Origin: Biscogniauxia marginata
Taxonomy: Eukaryota; Ascomycota; Sordariomycetes; Xylariales; Xylariaceae
Reading direction: 5' to 3'
Assembly: GCA_022695795.1 (NCBI GenBank)
Contig: MU404060.1
Location: forward strand, 718,856-782,855
Length of the DNA stretch: 64,000 nucleotides
Positions 48,101 through 59,870 of this stretch are shown piece after piece; positions within the stretch are counted from its first letter, which is position 1; every line of letters starts with the position of its first letter. A program made the translations under genes and the position numbers. The notes under the pieces are model-generated. The model saw only the letters and a list, made by a program, of their open reading frames with translations, ran no database searches and had not been told where the DNA came from.

Positions 48101-50168
48101 ACATTCAAACCACCTTCAACAAAATCGATAGAGATATTATTGAGTACGAAGGCAGCCTTCTTGTGACGCCTGAAGGTTGCATTGCTAATCTTCAGGGGAC
48201 CAACGGGGTGAGGGCTCAGCGGCGTAGTATTCCGGAAATAGAGATCAAGGCGTTTTATAGACACCGCAGCGGCAGTGACATGTCTTGAAGCACCCGATGC
48301 CATCGCAAGGTTTCTACGTAGAGTCCTGACTAAAGTGATTGCTGTGAAAGCAATATCTGCTGTGAGTTGTTGTTTACGGGCGAGAACGTGCAGAGTGAAA
48401 ATAAGAACCAGCGAAAGAGTTGGGATAGACTCAGTAAGCTGGCCTAACATGACGAATCTGGTGGTACGAAGATTAGTGTTATTCCGATTATCTTCTTAGA
48501 ATTAAGTTGCAGAATACTTACAGCATATTTAATTTCCAAATCTTCTTTTGCTCGCTATGCCTGATGTCGTTGACTTTCTTGATGATAGCATCCTCCCAAG
48601 CAAAGTATTTGATTGCTTTAATCGAGGCCAAGTACTCAGAAACGACGGAGATGCGAGAATCCTGTATTTTCTTCATATCGTGCTGGATACCGACCATTCT
48701 TCGACCAATCAATATTGGTAACGGCGATAGCAAGATCATGGTAGCAATGCCGACGAGCGCCGGCCAGTTTAGAATTTTATATAGTCCAACCAGCGCAACG
48801 ACAGAGCCAGCTGGTATTCCAGTACAAATCATGACGATATCGCGGCCGTACGTGATTGCATCAATATCCGCACTCATCAGATTTGCAAGACGTCCCGTTG
48901 ATGTAGCGTTCTGCCTTTTGGCGGTGCCCTTGTCTTGCCCGGTAGCAGAGATCTCAGCAAATACCTCATCCTCCAACTCCATAGAGCTCATAGCTTTATA
49001 ATATAGCTCCTGCGTCAAGGCTGCTTTAACACGTACGATCAGGCGAGTGGAGGTAAATATATATTGCTGGAAGGCCACAGATCGGGACAGAGGACCAACA
49101 AAAAGAAGTACCAACCAAACCCAAGGTCGAAAATGAGATTCTTCCGGATTGCTGAGATAACCTAGCAGCTTATACATAGCGAATGGTGCTACAAGTTCGA
49201 CAATGAAAGCTAATGTGGACCAACAAACCATAGCAGTGAGTTCCTTTGACAGAAACCAGATCAACGTCCATAAAGTAGACCCGGCTTTCTGGCGAGCTCG
49301 GATGATTCTGGAGAGGAGTAGCAGTGGCTCATCGTACCATGGAAGTCTAGGTAGTTCTTCAACAGACATTTGACGCCGCACCCCCCTAAACATGAGAGGC
49401 GTAAGCCACTCATAGGTGACATAGTATTCTAGCCAGCTGCAAGTCTCCTCGGGAGATGGTTCTCGGGTGGAGACTCTCTCAGAGATATCAAGGTCCATCG
49501 ATGGGGGGATCCATTCTCTGCGGGTACTTACAGCCACGAAGACAGCACCAGCTAATGTTGCTATGCTAGATATAACCATAGGACTTAGGTGCTGTTTGTA
49601 GTCTGCATCGATGAAGGGGAGTAACTCCCCCGTTGCAATAACAAGCAAAGAACCACATAGCACGAAATTCACGTGATGTAGCGCAACATGTCTCCATTCT
49701 AGGTCGTTTGCTAACCGCAGAAGTCCAAGAAAGAAAGCATACGCCAGAGCAGCAACATCAGCCCATTTCCCTCCTTCTTGCACTGCCGCTACAATCATAA
49801 ACGCCAGCGAGGCGGCCCGTAAAAAGTGGCTGCATAATTCAAAGGCCAATGAGATCGTAGAGCCATTGCCTTCAGGTCGAGAAACCTTAGAATAAGAGCG
49901 ATCAAGCAAATGCTTCACGACTAGAAGAAGGGATACGACGACGATAGAGAGCTGCAGGTAACCGGCCTTTGCGAAGCGAGATAGTTGATCAATCCATTGG
50001 AGGTCCGGTGGTTCGCTGGAATACGTTAGACCGCTGGTTGGAAAATGCCGGGGTCTTGGCGTCGGAGAAGGTGAATACTTACCTATGGTCGTCTTTAATA
50101 CGAAAGCCGGACAAGGAGCGAAAGGGGTAAGCATCCCAGTGACTACTTCCAAGAGAAAACTGCTCCAT
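45102..50168 (-). CDS. ABCC/MRP-type full-length ABC transporter
   Basis: ATP-driven exporter of 1529 aa, of the class that moves glutathione conjugates or drugs across plasma or vacuolar membrane. Eight exons: 50168-50083, 50033-48522, 48457-47355, 47290-46440, 46389-46324, 46260-46006, 45891-45284 and 45210-45102; the total is divisible by three. The start ATG has an ideal context (GCCATGG) with an in-frame stop just upstream. Order: five-helix TMD0, TMD1, NBD1 (Walker A GQSGSGKS about 654, signature LSGGQKSR about 744, Walker B VILLDD about 765), TMD2, NBD2 (GRTGSGKST about 1283-1291, signature-like FSHGQRQ about 1411, Walker B LMLLDEA about 1433). The fourth intron uses a GC donor (gcaagt at 46439), which joins FSLTNAT to TLSQLIIMLVR. 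NBD2 has FSHGQ where LSGGQ is canonical, a variation seen in fungal members. Substrate unknown. Confidence 0.94.
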
Positions 50169-51569
50169 GGCTTCTCATGCTGAAGACACAGTTGAGATGG
50201 ATTGCGTTTGCTTGAAGAGCGAAAGATATGCAACGGCTCGGCTCGGTGAGTCGGACGAACCCCGTAAGTGACGGCCGGGGTGTGATCCTGGGATTCTGCC
50301 GGTACTGCTTACTTACCCAGTCGAGCCACGCAATAGCTGATGAAGGCTCTACGAGTGGTCGAAGATCCCTGCCAAGACCCGGCCGGAAGCAGCCTTTCAA
50401 GACGTGCTCATGCAGGCTAATCTCGTCTTTCGGGGCCTTTCTCCTTTCAAGATACGACTCTGGTGCCTATGGAGCAGGCGTATTCTCTGCATTTGCGTAC
50501 CTAATATGGATACGGGTGGGTTGCATCCTTACGATCCAGTGCTGCCTTATCAATCGCGCTGTGACTCAATGACGTGCTAAGAAAACGAGGTCCCTGGGTA
50601 AATGTCGTAGGAATCCGAGATCACGTGGGAAAAGAGGGACCAAAAGAAGAGAGAAGGATAGTAAGAGCTTGATCGTTGCTTTAGACAAATAGGTATACAA
50701 GGGTAGTATTCTCACTTGTAATTGCTCCCCATCTCATTCTAGTCGATAGCGTAGGCGTCTGTACTGTATTCAAATTGCCAGTGATGGGGATATGAGGATG
50801 TCTTGTCTCTTTGAAGGGATTGCTGGATTGCTATTAAAAGTATCACCAGCTACCTCCCTTAGCTATCTTGACTACTTGCGATCACCCCATTACGGGTGGG
50901 TATTCAAGTCGTATGTTATCAATGTAATTAAATGTTGTAGTCTCGAACGAAATGATTTGAGTGTATATATGTAGTTTTCATAATGGTTGCCTAGGTTCTG
51001 CAGCCATGTATAGAGCGTACCTAAAGAGAACGAGGTTAGTTTCAATACTGATAGAATGTCGTAAGAGAGAGGGCAATCAATATATGTAAAAGGTTTTAGA
51101 GGTAGGTAATAAAGAAGTATGATGTTTCTAAATGAGAACAGTGTTTATGTGCACTACCTAGGGACCTAAAGTATGTTATGCTTATAAAGGGTCGTTTTTC
51201 TTTAGCGATGGTGCGATAATAAGTTATTATTGCATACCGACCCGCGTCTCCCACCTCCCCGGATACATGAATTCTGTCTGCTACGGTACCCTGGCACCGG
51301 AAGCAAGGCACCTGCATCGTTGCCGGCCGAGACACGTCAAGATCCCCGAATCACGCATGTAAGCTTCCAGCCTTACCCGGTTGACCTCGATCCTCATCAA
51401 CTCTAACTGTTGGCCGCTCTGACAGAGTTATGTATCCTTGTGACTCTATGTTTCTTAGGGGCTGATGACAGCGCTTTCTGCCCTCGCATCTTCCCTCGCA
51501 TCTTCTACTTTTCCACCGCCTGCGCCTGCGACCATGTGCTGCCCGCTTGGCCACGCCTGACCCAGAGAC
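50169..51569. other. divergent promoter region between ABC transporter and RBR gene
   Basis: The two genes point away from each other, so both promoters lie here. A minus-strand open stretch at about 50318-50403, bounded by a possible acceptor (ccatag) and donor (gtaagtaag), could be an upstream non-canonical exon of the transporter, but I cannot join it in frame. TACCTA/TAGGTA words recur around 51100-51180. Confidence 0.45.
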
Positions 51570-53558
51570 ATGTTCCTTTCGACTTTGCTAGGAAGCCCGG
51601 CAGGGCGAAGGGGTTCGTTCAGATCCAACAAGCCTAAACATTCCCACGCGAACAGCACGAATAGCACGTCACATTCGCCATCACAAAGCCATGACGCCTC
51701 CTCCGAATACCTCTGCGACAAATCCCAGCTCCAGCCCGTCACAACGCCCCCTGACGATGTAGTCGAACTGAACAAACATCTCGAGACCCTCGCAGCCTTG
51801 TTTCCCGACGTACAGATCGAGGTCTTCAGGGAGATGCTCTCCAACTTCTCTGAGGAATCGAAACTCTTTGTCGTCACGGACAAGTTGCTGAAAAGTCCGG
51901 CTACATTCGTGAAGGGGCGACGAAGAGCTAGCGACCACACTGCCATCAACCAGACACCCGTGATATCCCGGACCGAGGCTTTCAGAACAAAGGAATACAA
52001 GGCATCAGTAAGATCCTTAGCTCTGCACGAGTTCAAGGGTCTGTCTAGATCTTCGATCGATGCTGTTCTGTCCGAGTACAACCACTCCTATCTCGATGCT
52101 CGACCGACCCTAGTCGAGCTCTCCTCAAAGTCATGGAAGTTTGCAATTTCTTCTCTTCTTTTCCGCAGGAAGCCTGTTACCTTCGCCGAGGCCGAAACCC
52201 ACCCTCTCATTATCTGGAGGTCATCTGACGATGGCTCTGTACAACCATCGCTCAAAGCAACTGGCAATGCCGAACTGGATAAGGAGTTGTTTGAGGAGCT
52301 AATCATGCCTCTCAAAAAGCGCGAGCAGGTCTCCAGGGAGGAGAGCGACCGCGCCTTGGCCATGTCGCTACATACCGAGGAGGCTGAGGCTCACGATGCG
52401 ACATACGAGTGTACCTGCTGTTTTACCGATGCTGTGTTCGAAGAATTCACTACCTGTAATGCCGAAGGACATATGGTATGCTTCCGCTGTGTGCAGCACT
52501 CGATTACAGAGGCCGTCTTCGGGCAAGGCTGGCAGCGCAATATCAACAAGGACACAGGTACTCTCCGCTGCCCGGCTGTTTCATCAAGTGAATGCGAAGG
52601 CTGCATATCCTCGGAGCATATCCAACGGGCCATGCGCGAAGAGAAGAAAGGAGCCGAGATCTTACAAAAGCTTGACCAGCGCCTAGCGGAGCATGGTCTC
52701 ATATCCAGCGGGCTATCGCTTGTCCAGTGTCCTTTTTGCAACTATGCGGAAGTCGATGATCTATACATGCCAGCTAATATGAGAGGTCCGAGATTGCGCG
52801 CAAGCAACGTACCCAACATCGTTCTTCTGTTAGCCCTCCTCTTTTTCTCTTTTCCGGTTTCTTTTCCTATTTTGACCTTGGTACTCGTCTGTGTTGTACT
52901 TTGCTTGAATCGCTCTATCAGGGATTATGCATCCCGCCAATTCACAGCAGCATTGGGCCGACACCAGCGTCGTCGTCGCGGTTTGAAGTTCACTTGCCAG
53001 AATCCTGCATGTGCGCGTTCATCTTGTCTATCTTGCTCCAAGGCATGGGTGGATATACATGTGTGTCATGAATCATCCCTCGTGGCGCTACGTACGCAAG
53101 TCGAACAGGCGATGTCAATGGCAGTAAAGCGTGTATGCCCACGCTGCAACACGTCATTCGTCAAGACAGCCGGGTGCAATAAATTAACCTGCCCTTGCGG
53201 ATACAAGATGTGTTACGTCTGCCGTAAAGATATCGGCACGCCGAACGAAGGTTACCAGCACTTCTGCCAGCATTTTCGGCCCGAGGGCGACGGCAGACGT
53301 TGTAAGGAGTGCAACAAATGCAACCTCTGGGAGGCAGAAAACACCGAGGCAATCTTGCGGCATGCAAAGGCAGAGGCCGAGCGCAAATGGAGAGAAACGG
53401 AACAACGCGAGCTCTCTAACGCAGAGAAGGCGTATCTCCAAGACGGGGTGGGAGGTCTTGGCAGTGAGAATAGAGTGCTTAGCCAAGTGCTCCCCGGCGG
53501 CAGAATACCGAGTATGGAGGAGTTTTGTGATTTTATTATTGAAATATTATTTGTGTGA
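51570..53558 (+). CDS. RNF216/Triad3-like RBR E3 ubiquitin ligase
   Basis: RING-between-RING ligase of 662 aa in a single exon; such enzymes take ubiquitin from an E2 onto a RING2 cysteine before transfer to substrate. A CUE-like helical segment (ELNKHLETLAALFPDVQIEV) lies at about 67-110. RING1 begins at about 280 with YECTCCFTD and continues CNAEGHMVCFRC, the ECxCCF form typical of the RNF216 group. The IBR cysteines are CPFCNYAEVDD (about 388) and FTCQNPACARSSCLSCSKAW (about 473). RING2 is CPRCNTSFVKTAGCNKLTC followed by PCGYKMCYVC, with Cys541 as the likely catalytic residue. Between the two halves of the IBR is an insert containing a strongly hydrophobic stretch at about 414-447, predicted to be membrane-embedded. 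The C-terminal part is charged and helical. Family firm; membrane anchoring is inferred. Confidence 0.88.
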   Translation: MFLSTLLGSPAGRRGSFRSNKPKHSHANSTNSTSHSPSQSHDASSEYLCDKSQLQPVTTPPDDVVELNKHLETLAALFPDVQIEVFREMLSNFSEESKLFVVTDKLLKSPATFVKGRRRASDHTAINQTPVISRTEAFRTKEYKASVRSLALHEFKGLSRSSIDAVLSEYNHSYLDARPTLVELSSKSWKFAISSLLFRRKPVTFAEAETHPLIIWRSSDDGSVQPSLKATGNAELDKELFEELIMPLKKREQVSREESDRALAMSLHTEEAEAHDATYECTCCFTDAVFEEFTTCNAEGHMVCFRCVQHSITEAVFGQGWQRNINKDTGTLRCPAVSSSECEGCISSEHIQRAMREEKKGAEILQKLDQRLAEHGLISSGLSLVQCPFCNYAEVDDLYMPANMRGPRLRASNVPNIVLLLALLFFSFPVSFPILTLVLVCVVLCLNRSIRDYASRQFTAALGRHQRRRRGLKFTCQNPACARSSCLSCSKAWVDIHVCHESSLVALRTQVEQAMSMAVKRVCPRCNTSFVKTAGCNKLTCPCGYKMCYVCRKDIGTPNEGYQHFCQHFRPEGDGRRCKECNKCNLWEAENTEAILRHAKAEAERKWRETEQRELSNAEKAYLQDGVGGLGSENRVLSQVLPGGRIPSMEEFCDFIIEILFV

Positions 53559-54934
53559 AGGGAATGGACGCGCTGGAGTTATTAAGGGTTTGACGTTTTT
53601 GAGCATTCGGACGAACCGACTATGAGTGGAACTCTGCTCATGTTAATGTTAGAGTAGAGCATTGGTTGCATGGAAGGGCGGCGTATGATTAGAAACAAAA
53701 GGCTTTGGTCTTGATACAGGTTCGGATAGGATGTGGAACTACGATATACCCAGAGACAGCATTAACATGCAACAACTACAACAGACCTCCTTGTTATGGC
53801 CCCATGGCATAATACCGTGTCAAGATTTTGAAACCAAGAAGCTATCACGGTATTATCAACTTAATGCTAACTTATCAAACTAACCTGCTTTTATTATAGT
53901 GGTATTCACTTAGATGACATTGACGAAATTTAGATGTCTAGGAATGTGTGGTTCACTGAGGCTCAGTTAGTCGGTCCTCTGATCTCCAATAACTGCTCAT
54001 AGCTAACTATTCGGGACGACATTTTCAATATAAAAAGATAGAAATATACACAAGATGCCAGCGGGTATTGAAAATATCGCATGAAATTGTAAATAGTGGT
54101 TTTCTGAAGAAAGGGGTGAAGAAAAAAGACGAAAAGAAATAGAGCAGTGACCAGTCAGTCAAACTCGACCGTCCATCCCATGGTCCTTGAAAGCCCTGAC
54201 TGCCAACTAATAGTCAGGTAGCTAACCGGTAGGTTCTCGAGGGTCGCGTAGTAACACCAACGGCCTGTTGTGTACATGCGGCTATTTTATATGAAATCTA
54301 GATCGCTTGCTATGGACGGCCATATGTGGCACGGCGTTCTTCGAGGCATCATCAGCTAAGTATGACTCTTTCCCCCTTTTCTTTCATCTAAGGGGTACAC
54401 GACCACGACTTGATAAGCCGACCAACAAACCAACATTGACCTACCTAGATAAAGGATACTCCTGATGTCCCGAGGCCCAGGCCGATGCCGCGTGTCAACT
54501 GGGGGCGGGTAGACTTGTGTGACGTCCCTTTCTCCTGCTATGTTCCCTTCTAATCTGATACCTTTGGGGTCGCGCGTGCGTAATGTGTATTGTGTATGTG
54601 TAAGTAAGTGTATGTGTTGCTGGACTAAGTCGGGTAACTCACCGGCTCGACGCGGTGCTCGACGAACCGGACAACTGGGAAGTCAAACTTGACCATGATA
54701 CATGTCTAACGACGGCTTTGTAACCCATCATGTTTGCCGTCTCGCAGTCCCAAGGTTTTGCATCGCGGCACTTCAGCATCGTCCCATCACAATATGGACT
54801 TCATATTTAATATGCCTTCGCTTACCACCCCCATCTCTAGAACTCTCTCTATGATCGTTTCCAGGGCATGCTATCACGGATAAAAAGAATCCGCAGCCTT
54901 CGAATCCCGGGAAGAGAAGTCACCGCCGCCCGAA
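53559..54934. other. intergenic, no gene
   Basis: 3' flank of the RBR gene and upstream region of the low-complexity gene. Nothing recognised; a TATTTAATATGCC element lies about 120 bases before the next start codon. Confidence 0.5.
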
Positions 54935-55693
54935 ATGTCGAACCCGCATGACTGGGACCAAGATGACGATATCTACAACGCCGAAGAGGTGCACAGTCAG
55001 TCCCAGGCATCGTCCCTGAGCTACTTCAGCAACAGCGGCGGCGACCGCACCGTCCGCGACCACACTAGTAACAGCCACGTCAGCGACGCCTCATACGACG
55101 ACGGGCAGACCGTCCTCGGCGGGAACCTGACCGCGAGCCCCCAGAGCTACGCCACGCTCCCCTCGTTCTACGCCGCGGGCTTCGGCAGCTACGACGTCAC
55201 GGCGGGGGCGAGCCAGGTGCCCCAGCTCGACCTCCCGCCGGCGGCACATCAGCGGCAGAATGTCACCCTGCCGCCGTTCTCGACGATGTTCCCACCTTGG
55301 AACGCGACGCAATACCCGCCGACGCAATACCCGCCAGCGCAAGCACAACCGCAACCGCAACCGCAAACGACGAGGACGATGTCTGGCCCTCCTCTCCACC
55401 TCCCCCTCTATCCCTCCCAGTGGCAGTCGCAGTCGCAATCGCAGCCGCAGTCCCTCATGTTGCCGGGGTCCTACGAGCCCTTGGGCCCCGACCCGGCCCA
55501 GGTCCAGGTCCAGGAGGAGCAGCCGATGTCGACAGAATGTCCGGACTGCGGGAGGGAGCTGTGGGACGCAGAGGCCGAGGTCCTCAACAATATTTGCGCC
55601 TGCAAGAAGGGGAAGGGGAAGGAGGGGAGTCGGGGCTCGGAGGAGGGGAGAGAGGGAGGGAGGAGAAGAAGAAGAAGAGCACGGCTAAGATGA
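54935..55693 (+). CDS. low-complexity hypothetical protein with C-terminal Cys motif
   Basis: Predicted 252-aa protein without a recognised family. It begins MSNPHDWDQDDDIYNAEEV, then runs through Ser-, Asp- and Tyr-rich sequence, Pro/Gln repeats (YPPTQYPPAQ, QPQPQPQ, QSQSQSQPQS) and a VQVQEEQ stretch. At about 210-233 there is C-P-D-C, then a 16-residue acidic linker, then C-A-C, which could bind one metal ion. The last 25 residues are highly basic and Gly/Glu-rich, ending in RRRRRRARLR. Base composition is GC-rich and codon-biased compared with the flanks, which supports coding. Much of the protein is probably disordered. A nuclear role is conceivable but not shown. The reading frame could be extended or altered by splicing that I cannot see. 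Confidence 0.58.
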   Translation: MSNPHDWDQDDDIYNAEEVHSQSQASSLSYFSNSGGDRTVRDHTSNSHVSDASYDDGQTVLGGNLTASPQSYATLPSFYAAGFGSYDVTAGASQVPQLDLPPAAHQRQNVTLPPFSTMFPPWNATQYPPTQYPPAQAQPQPQPQTTRTMSGPPLHLPLYPSQWQSQSQSQPQSLMLPGSYEPLGPDPAQVQVQEEQPMSTECPDCGRELWDAEAEVLNNICACKKGKGKEGSRGSEEGREGGRRRRRRARLR

Positions 55694-56842
55694 CGAGGAA
55701 GAGTTGAGGACGCGGGGCAGGCGTGGGTTGATGGGGTGTTGTTGTCAATACGAATACGAAGGGGGGGGGGGTTATTTTCGGACTTCTTTCATTTCGACTA
55801 TTTTGCTGGTCTGGGCTCACTTACCTACCTACCTATCTGCCCGCTGCGGGCGTGTAAGTAATACAGGGCAGTATATTGATAATGCAGGGACGTTATTCAG
55901 TGTGGAATTCACTGTTCTTGTTTGCTTTCACTTGTCCTCTTTTCAATAGTTGGCACCTGGTGTGTATGATCTAGACACCGTAGGTTTCTCTCGACGTTAG
56001 AGATAGCTAGCTGACAAGACAAAGAATCGATGATTTATACTAGTCGAAACTCATGTGCCTCGTAGCAATCCGCATGTAACGTTCAGTCAAATTTTTGTAT
56101 TACTCGAAATATACCTATTATTGAGCTCCCGTGTATCGAAAACTAGCATGAAGGTAAGCATGAAGGCCCCCTTGTGAGTAGCACTCAGTTTCACTTGATA
56201 TTCTTTGAATCTACAACAAACTATTTATCTACTCCTCGGTGGTCTTTCTGTATTCCTGCATACAAAGCACCTTAAACTAAAGTCGGATTGTTGGTTCACT
56301 GATACTCTTCCATAACTTTGGGCCTTGTGTTGCTGAAGGAGTTCTACGGCAGTTGTGTTCTTTCGTTCAACGGCAAACAAACTCAACCCCTTCCAACACT
56401 TCTATTGAACTACCCACGCTAAACCATAGGTTTCTATCGTCTTTCATAGACCAATCAAGTAGCTAGCATAATAGCATCAACAGCAGCAATCCGCCGTGTG
56501 CCCAAGGTTTCACATAGGCCTTCTACAGTGACATGAGAACAAGGTAAATTAAATTTCAAACATACCACCTAAGTAGATCTGCATGTAAGTAGTCTCTTTT
56601 ATTCATACCATACCTATTGCAAACTCCATACGAAACTGAAATGTTAACCAAAACAAAACAGGGCCGGAGGGGGTACACAATGATACAAAACTATTTCCCA
56701 ATTTCTTTCCCAAACATTTGTTGTCCCTCCACCCTCATTAACATATATATAACCATGAGGATCCATCCATCCTATCGCCACAGATCATAAGAACTGGACA
56801 ACATACCCTTTCCTTCGTTCTAACCTTACATTTCCTGTTCTT
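55694..56842. other. intergenic between convergent genes
   Basis: No gene seen. G-rich and T-rich tracts at about 55760-55775 and AT-rich sequence that probably contains the 3' untranslated regions of both flanking genes. Confidence 0.5.
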
Positions 56843-59800
56843 CTACAACCTGCCGCCCGACTTGCCACCATTAATGAGCTCTGCCGCAGCACCCGATATG
56901 GCCAACTTACCCGTCTCCTTGACCCTCGACTGGAAGATGATCTTGCCGCTGCCCTCTTTCCACATCTCGGTGATAAGGGTCTGACCGGGGAACACGGACC
57001 CGGCGAACCGAACCTTAATGCTTTTGTACGGGCCGAACGACTCGTACACAGCCCTACCAGCGATGCCCATGAAGCACAGCCCGTGCAGGATGGGCTCCTT
57101 GAAGCCGCCCATCTTGGCGAAGTTAGGGTCGATGTGGAGGGGACTATTCACGAGGTTAGTACGGAATAATGCAGACTTGAACGAGCAAGATTGACTGCTA
57201 AAAATGAGACAGAGAAAGCTTACTTATAGTCACCGCTAAGTCGGTAAATAGCGGCCTGCTCCGGGGTTGTCGTCAATTCGACAATTACATCCGGGAGCCT
57301 CTTGGGCGGGATGTTAGGGGAGGTGGCGGCGCCGCGGTCACCGGGCTTCTTCTGTCCTTCGAACCCACCGCATCCTCGGAGGAAGACGGTTGACTCGTTG
57401 TAAAACAGCTCCTCGCCGGTCTCGGCGTTTACGGTTGTGACGCCGCTCTTCAAGATGGCGGCCGTTCCCTTGTCGACGACCTCAATCAACTTGCCGTAGT
57501 TCTTGGTCTTCGCCGCCGTCGGGATAGGGTACTTCTTGATCTCAAGATATTGCTCGCCGTGGAGTAGCATCATAGGTGAGAAGTTGGGGACCACCTCGTC
57601 GAAGTTAAATGGCATGTTGACGTCAAATTGAGGAATCACACCGTAGGTGGGAAGCACTTGGAAATTTTCATGCCCCTCGAATACGTAGGGCAGGTCCGTA
57701 CGCTTAGCACCGACACCTAGGTTGTAGAGCATGCTGTCGCGTTCCGTGTAGCTGAATTCGGTCGGCGGTGACTTCGTGGCCTTTGCCTTCGCTTGAGCCT
57801 CTAGGTACTTGTTGCCCTGACTCGGTCCTTGAGACACCGATCCCTGCAAGACAAAAACGGTCAATATTGGAACATATTCTTACTAGCCTAGTACATGGTA
57901 TTTATATACAATGAGATTTGAGGCATCGAGGAAAGAGAAGAGCTCATACTTTGGATGCCCCCCGCTTATTCTGCATGTTCGCCATCACCTTCTCTACCGA
58001 AGCGGACGTTTTCTCTGGGTGATCCGCCCGGCCATCATCGAAATTGACGATCTGGGACCAGTGCTTGACGACCTCTTCGGGAACCAACTTGACGTCAATT
58101 GGGAAGCCAACACCGCCTGTTCGTTGCCATCTTGTCTGGCCACACCAGCCGCTGCCAACCTCGTATAGCCCACCCGAGGGCTTCTTTGGTACTTTGTCGC
58201 TGCACAGGGCAAGGACGAGAGGCGCTATATAGTCAGGCTTGAAGGCCTGTACCAATTCCTCGGGGAGAATGGTAGCTGTCATAGCCGTTCCTGCATTGGG
58301 AGCGATGGTGTTACAGTAGATGTTATACTTGGCACCCTCTAAGGCAATTGTTCGGGAGAAGCCAAGGATACCGCATTTCTGAAAAGCTCATTAGTATCGT
58401 ATGACCATGCATTCTTGATATCGACTTACCGCTGCCGCATAGTTAGCCTGTCCAAAGTTTCCGTAGATACCACTGGTCGAAGTGGTGTTTACGATTCGCC
58501 CGTACTTCTGCTTCAAGAAATATGGCCATGCGGCCTTTGTAATCTTGTAAGTACTTCGGAGGTGGACGTTCAGGACAGGGTCCCAGAGGCTGTCGTCCAT
58601 GTTGGTAAAGGCCTTGTCCCGCAGAATTCCGGCATTGTTGATAATGATATCGACTCGGCCAAAAGCATCGATGGCACCCTTAACAACCTTGTCGCCCTCT
58701 TCAGAGGATGCCTTGACGCCAACGGCCTTACCGCCCAATTTCTTGATCTCCTCAACGACAGTGTCGGGGTTCACCAGATCGTTGACAACGACCGATGCAC
58801 CGTGCTTAGCAAAGGCAAGACAATAGGCGCGTCCAATACCGGCACCACCGCCAGTGACCAAGGCAACACGGCCTGTAAAGTCTAGCTTCTCACCCTGCTC
58901 GTTCGGCCCCATCTTCATAGATTCTTCCAGGAGACTCATGAAGTCATTGGGGCCGGTCGGGTACTGAGGATTTGAGAAGTCGGTAACCTTGTCCCACTTC
59001 TTGAGAATAGCGCCAGGTGTATAGCTGTCGTCTGCCTTGAGCAGAAGGCCGCTTGATCTCTCCCATCTCAACTTGGCAATATGGCCACCGCCGGCCTCAA
59101 AGATGGCACCGTTCTCATTAGTGTTGCTCTTGTGGACCAAAACAGCCACCAGCGGGACAACCCACTCTGGCTTCAGGTTTGCCAGCAGGTCAGGGGGCAT
59201 GATAGTCTCGGTCATGCGACTCGCAGCAATAGGAGCAATAACATTGCAAATAATGTTGTACTTGGCACCCTCCTTCGCCAGAGTCTCAGTGAAACCGACC
59301 ATAGCTAACTTGGCAGCCGAATAATTGGCCTGGCCGAAGTTGCCGAACAGACCAGCAGCAGATGTCGTGTTGATAACGCGACCGTACTTTTGCTTGCGGA
59401 AATGCGGCCAGGCTGCGCGAGCACATTTGTATGCGCCCTTGACGTGTACCTTCATAAGCAGGTCCCAGTCCTGGTCCGTCATGTTCTTGAAACTTATATC
59501 TCGTAGGATACCGGCGTTGTTGATGAGCACGTCGATCCGACCGAAGGCCTTGATGGCCGTCTCGATAATCTTCTCGCCATTTTCGACGCTGTCGTAGTTG
59601 GCGACTGCTTGACCGCCAGCGGCTTTGATCTCGTTGACAACTACGTCGGCGGCCTACCAGATTACATCAGCATTAGGGGGATGCCATCGGTGAAGAAGGG
59701 AGACTCATTACCTTTGTCGAGTTGCCCTCTCCTTTGAACGAACCACCAAGGTCGTTGACCACAACCTTGGCTCCCCTCGAGCCGAAGAAGGTAGCATATG

Positions 59801-59870
59801 CCTTGCCCAAGCCACCTCCAGCTCCGGTGATGACGACGACCTGGTCGTCGTAGCGCAACTCGCCGGCCAT
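56843..59870 (-). CDS. FOX2: peroxisomal multifunctional enzyme type 2 (hydratase/dehydrogenase)
   Basis: Carries out the second and third steps of peroxisomal fatty-acid beta-oxidation: hydration of trans-2-enoyl-CoA to the (3R)-hydroxy form and oxidation to 3-ketoacyl-CoA. Five exons: 59870-59712, 59653-58430, 58378-57950, 57843-57224 and 57143-56843, giving 910 aa, the usual fungal length. The first SDR domain has [11 protein letters not shown] and Y164-S-A-A-K168; the second has [11 protein letters not shown] at about 320 and Y458-A-A-A-K462, split by an intron after the third Ala. The C-terminal hydratase-2 (MaoC-type) domain carries the catalytic GDYNPLHID motif (D809, N811, H814). The protein ends in GRL, a weak type 1 peroxisomal targeting signal. 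Two CCGAGG motifs lie upstream. Assignment is certain at family level. Confidence 0.97.

Noticed and set aside
50143..50400. Minus-strand frame upstream of the ABC transporter, considered as the N-terminus
   Set aside because: It ends in a stop in the wrong frame and could not be joined in phase. The ATG at 50168 with ideal context and in-phase splicing was chosen.
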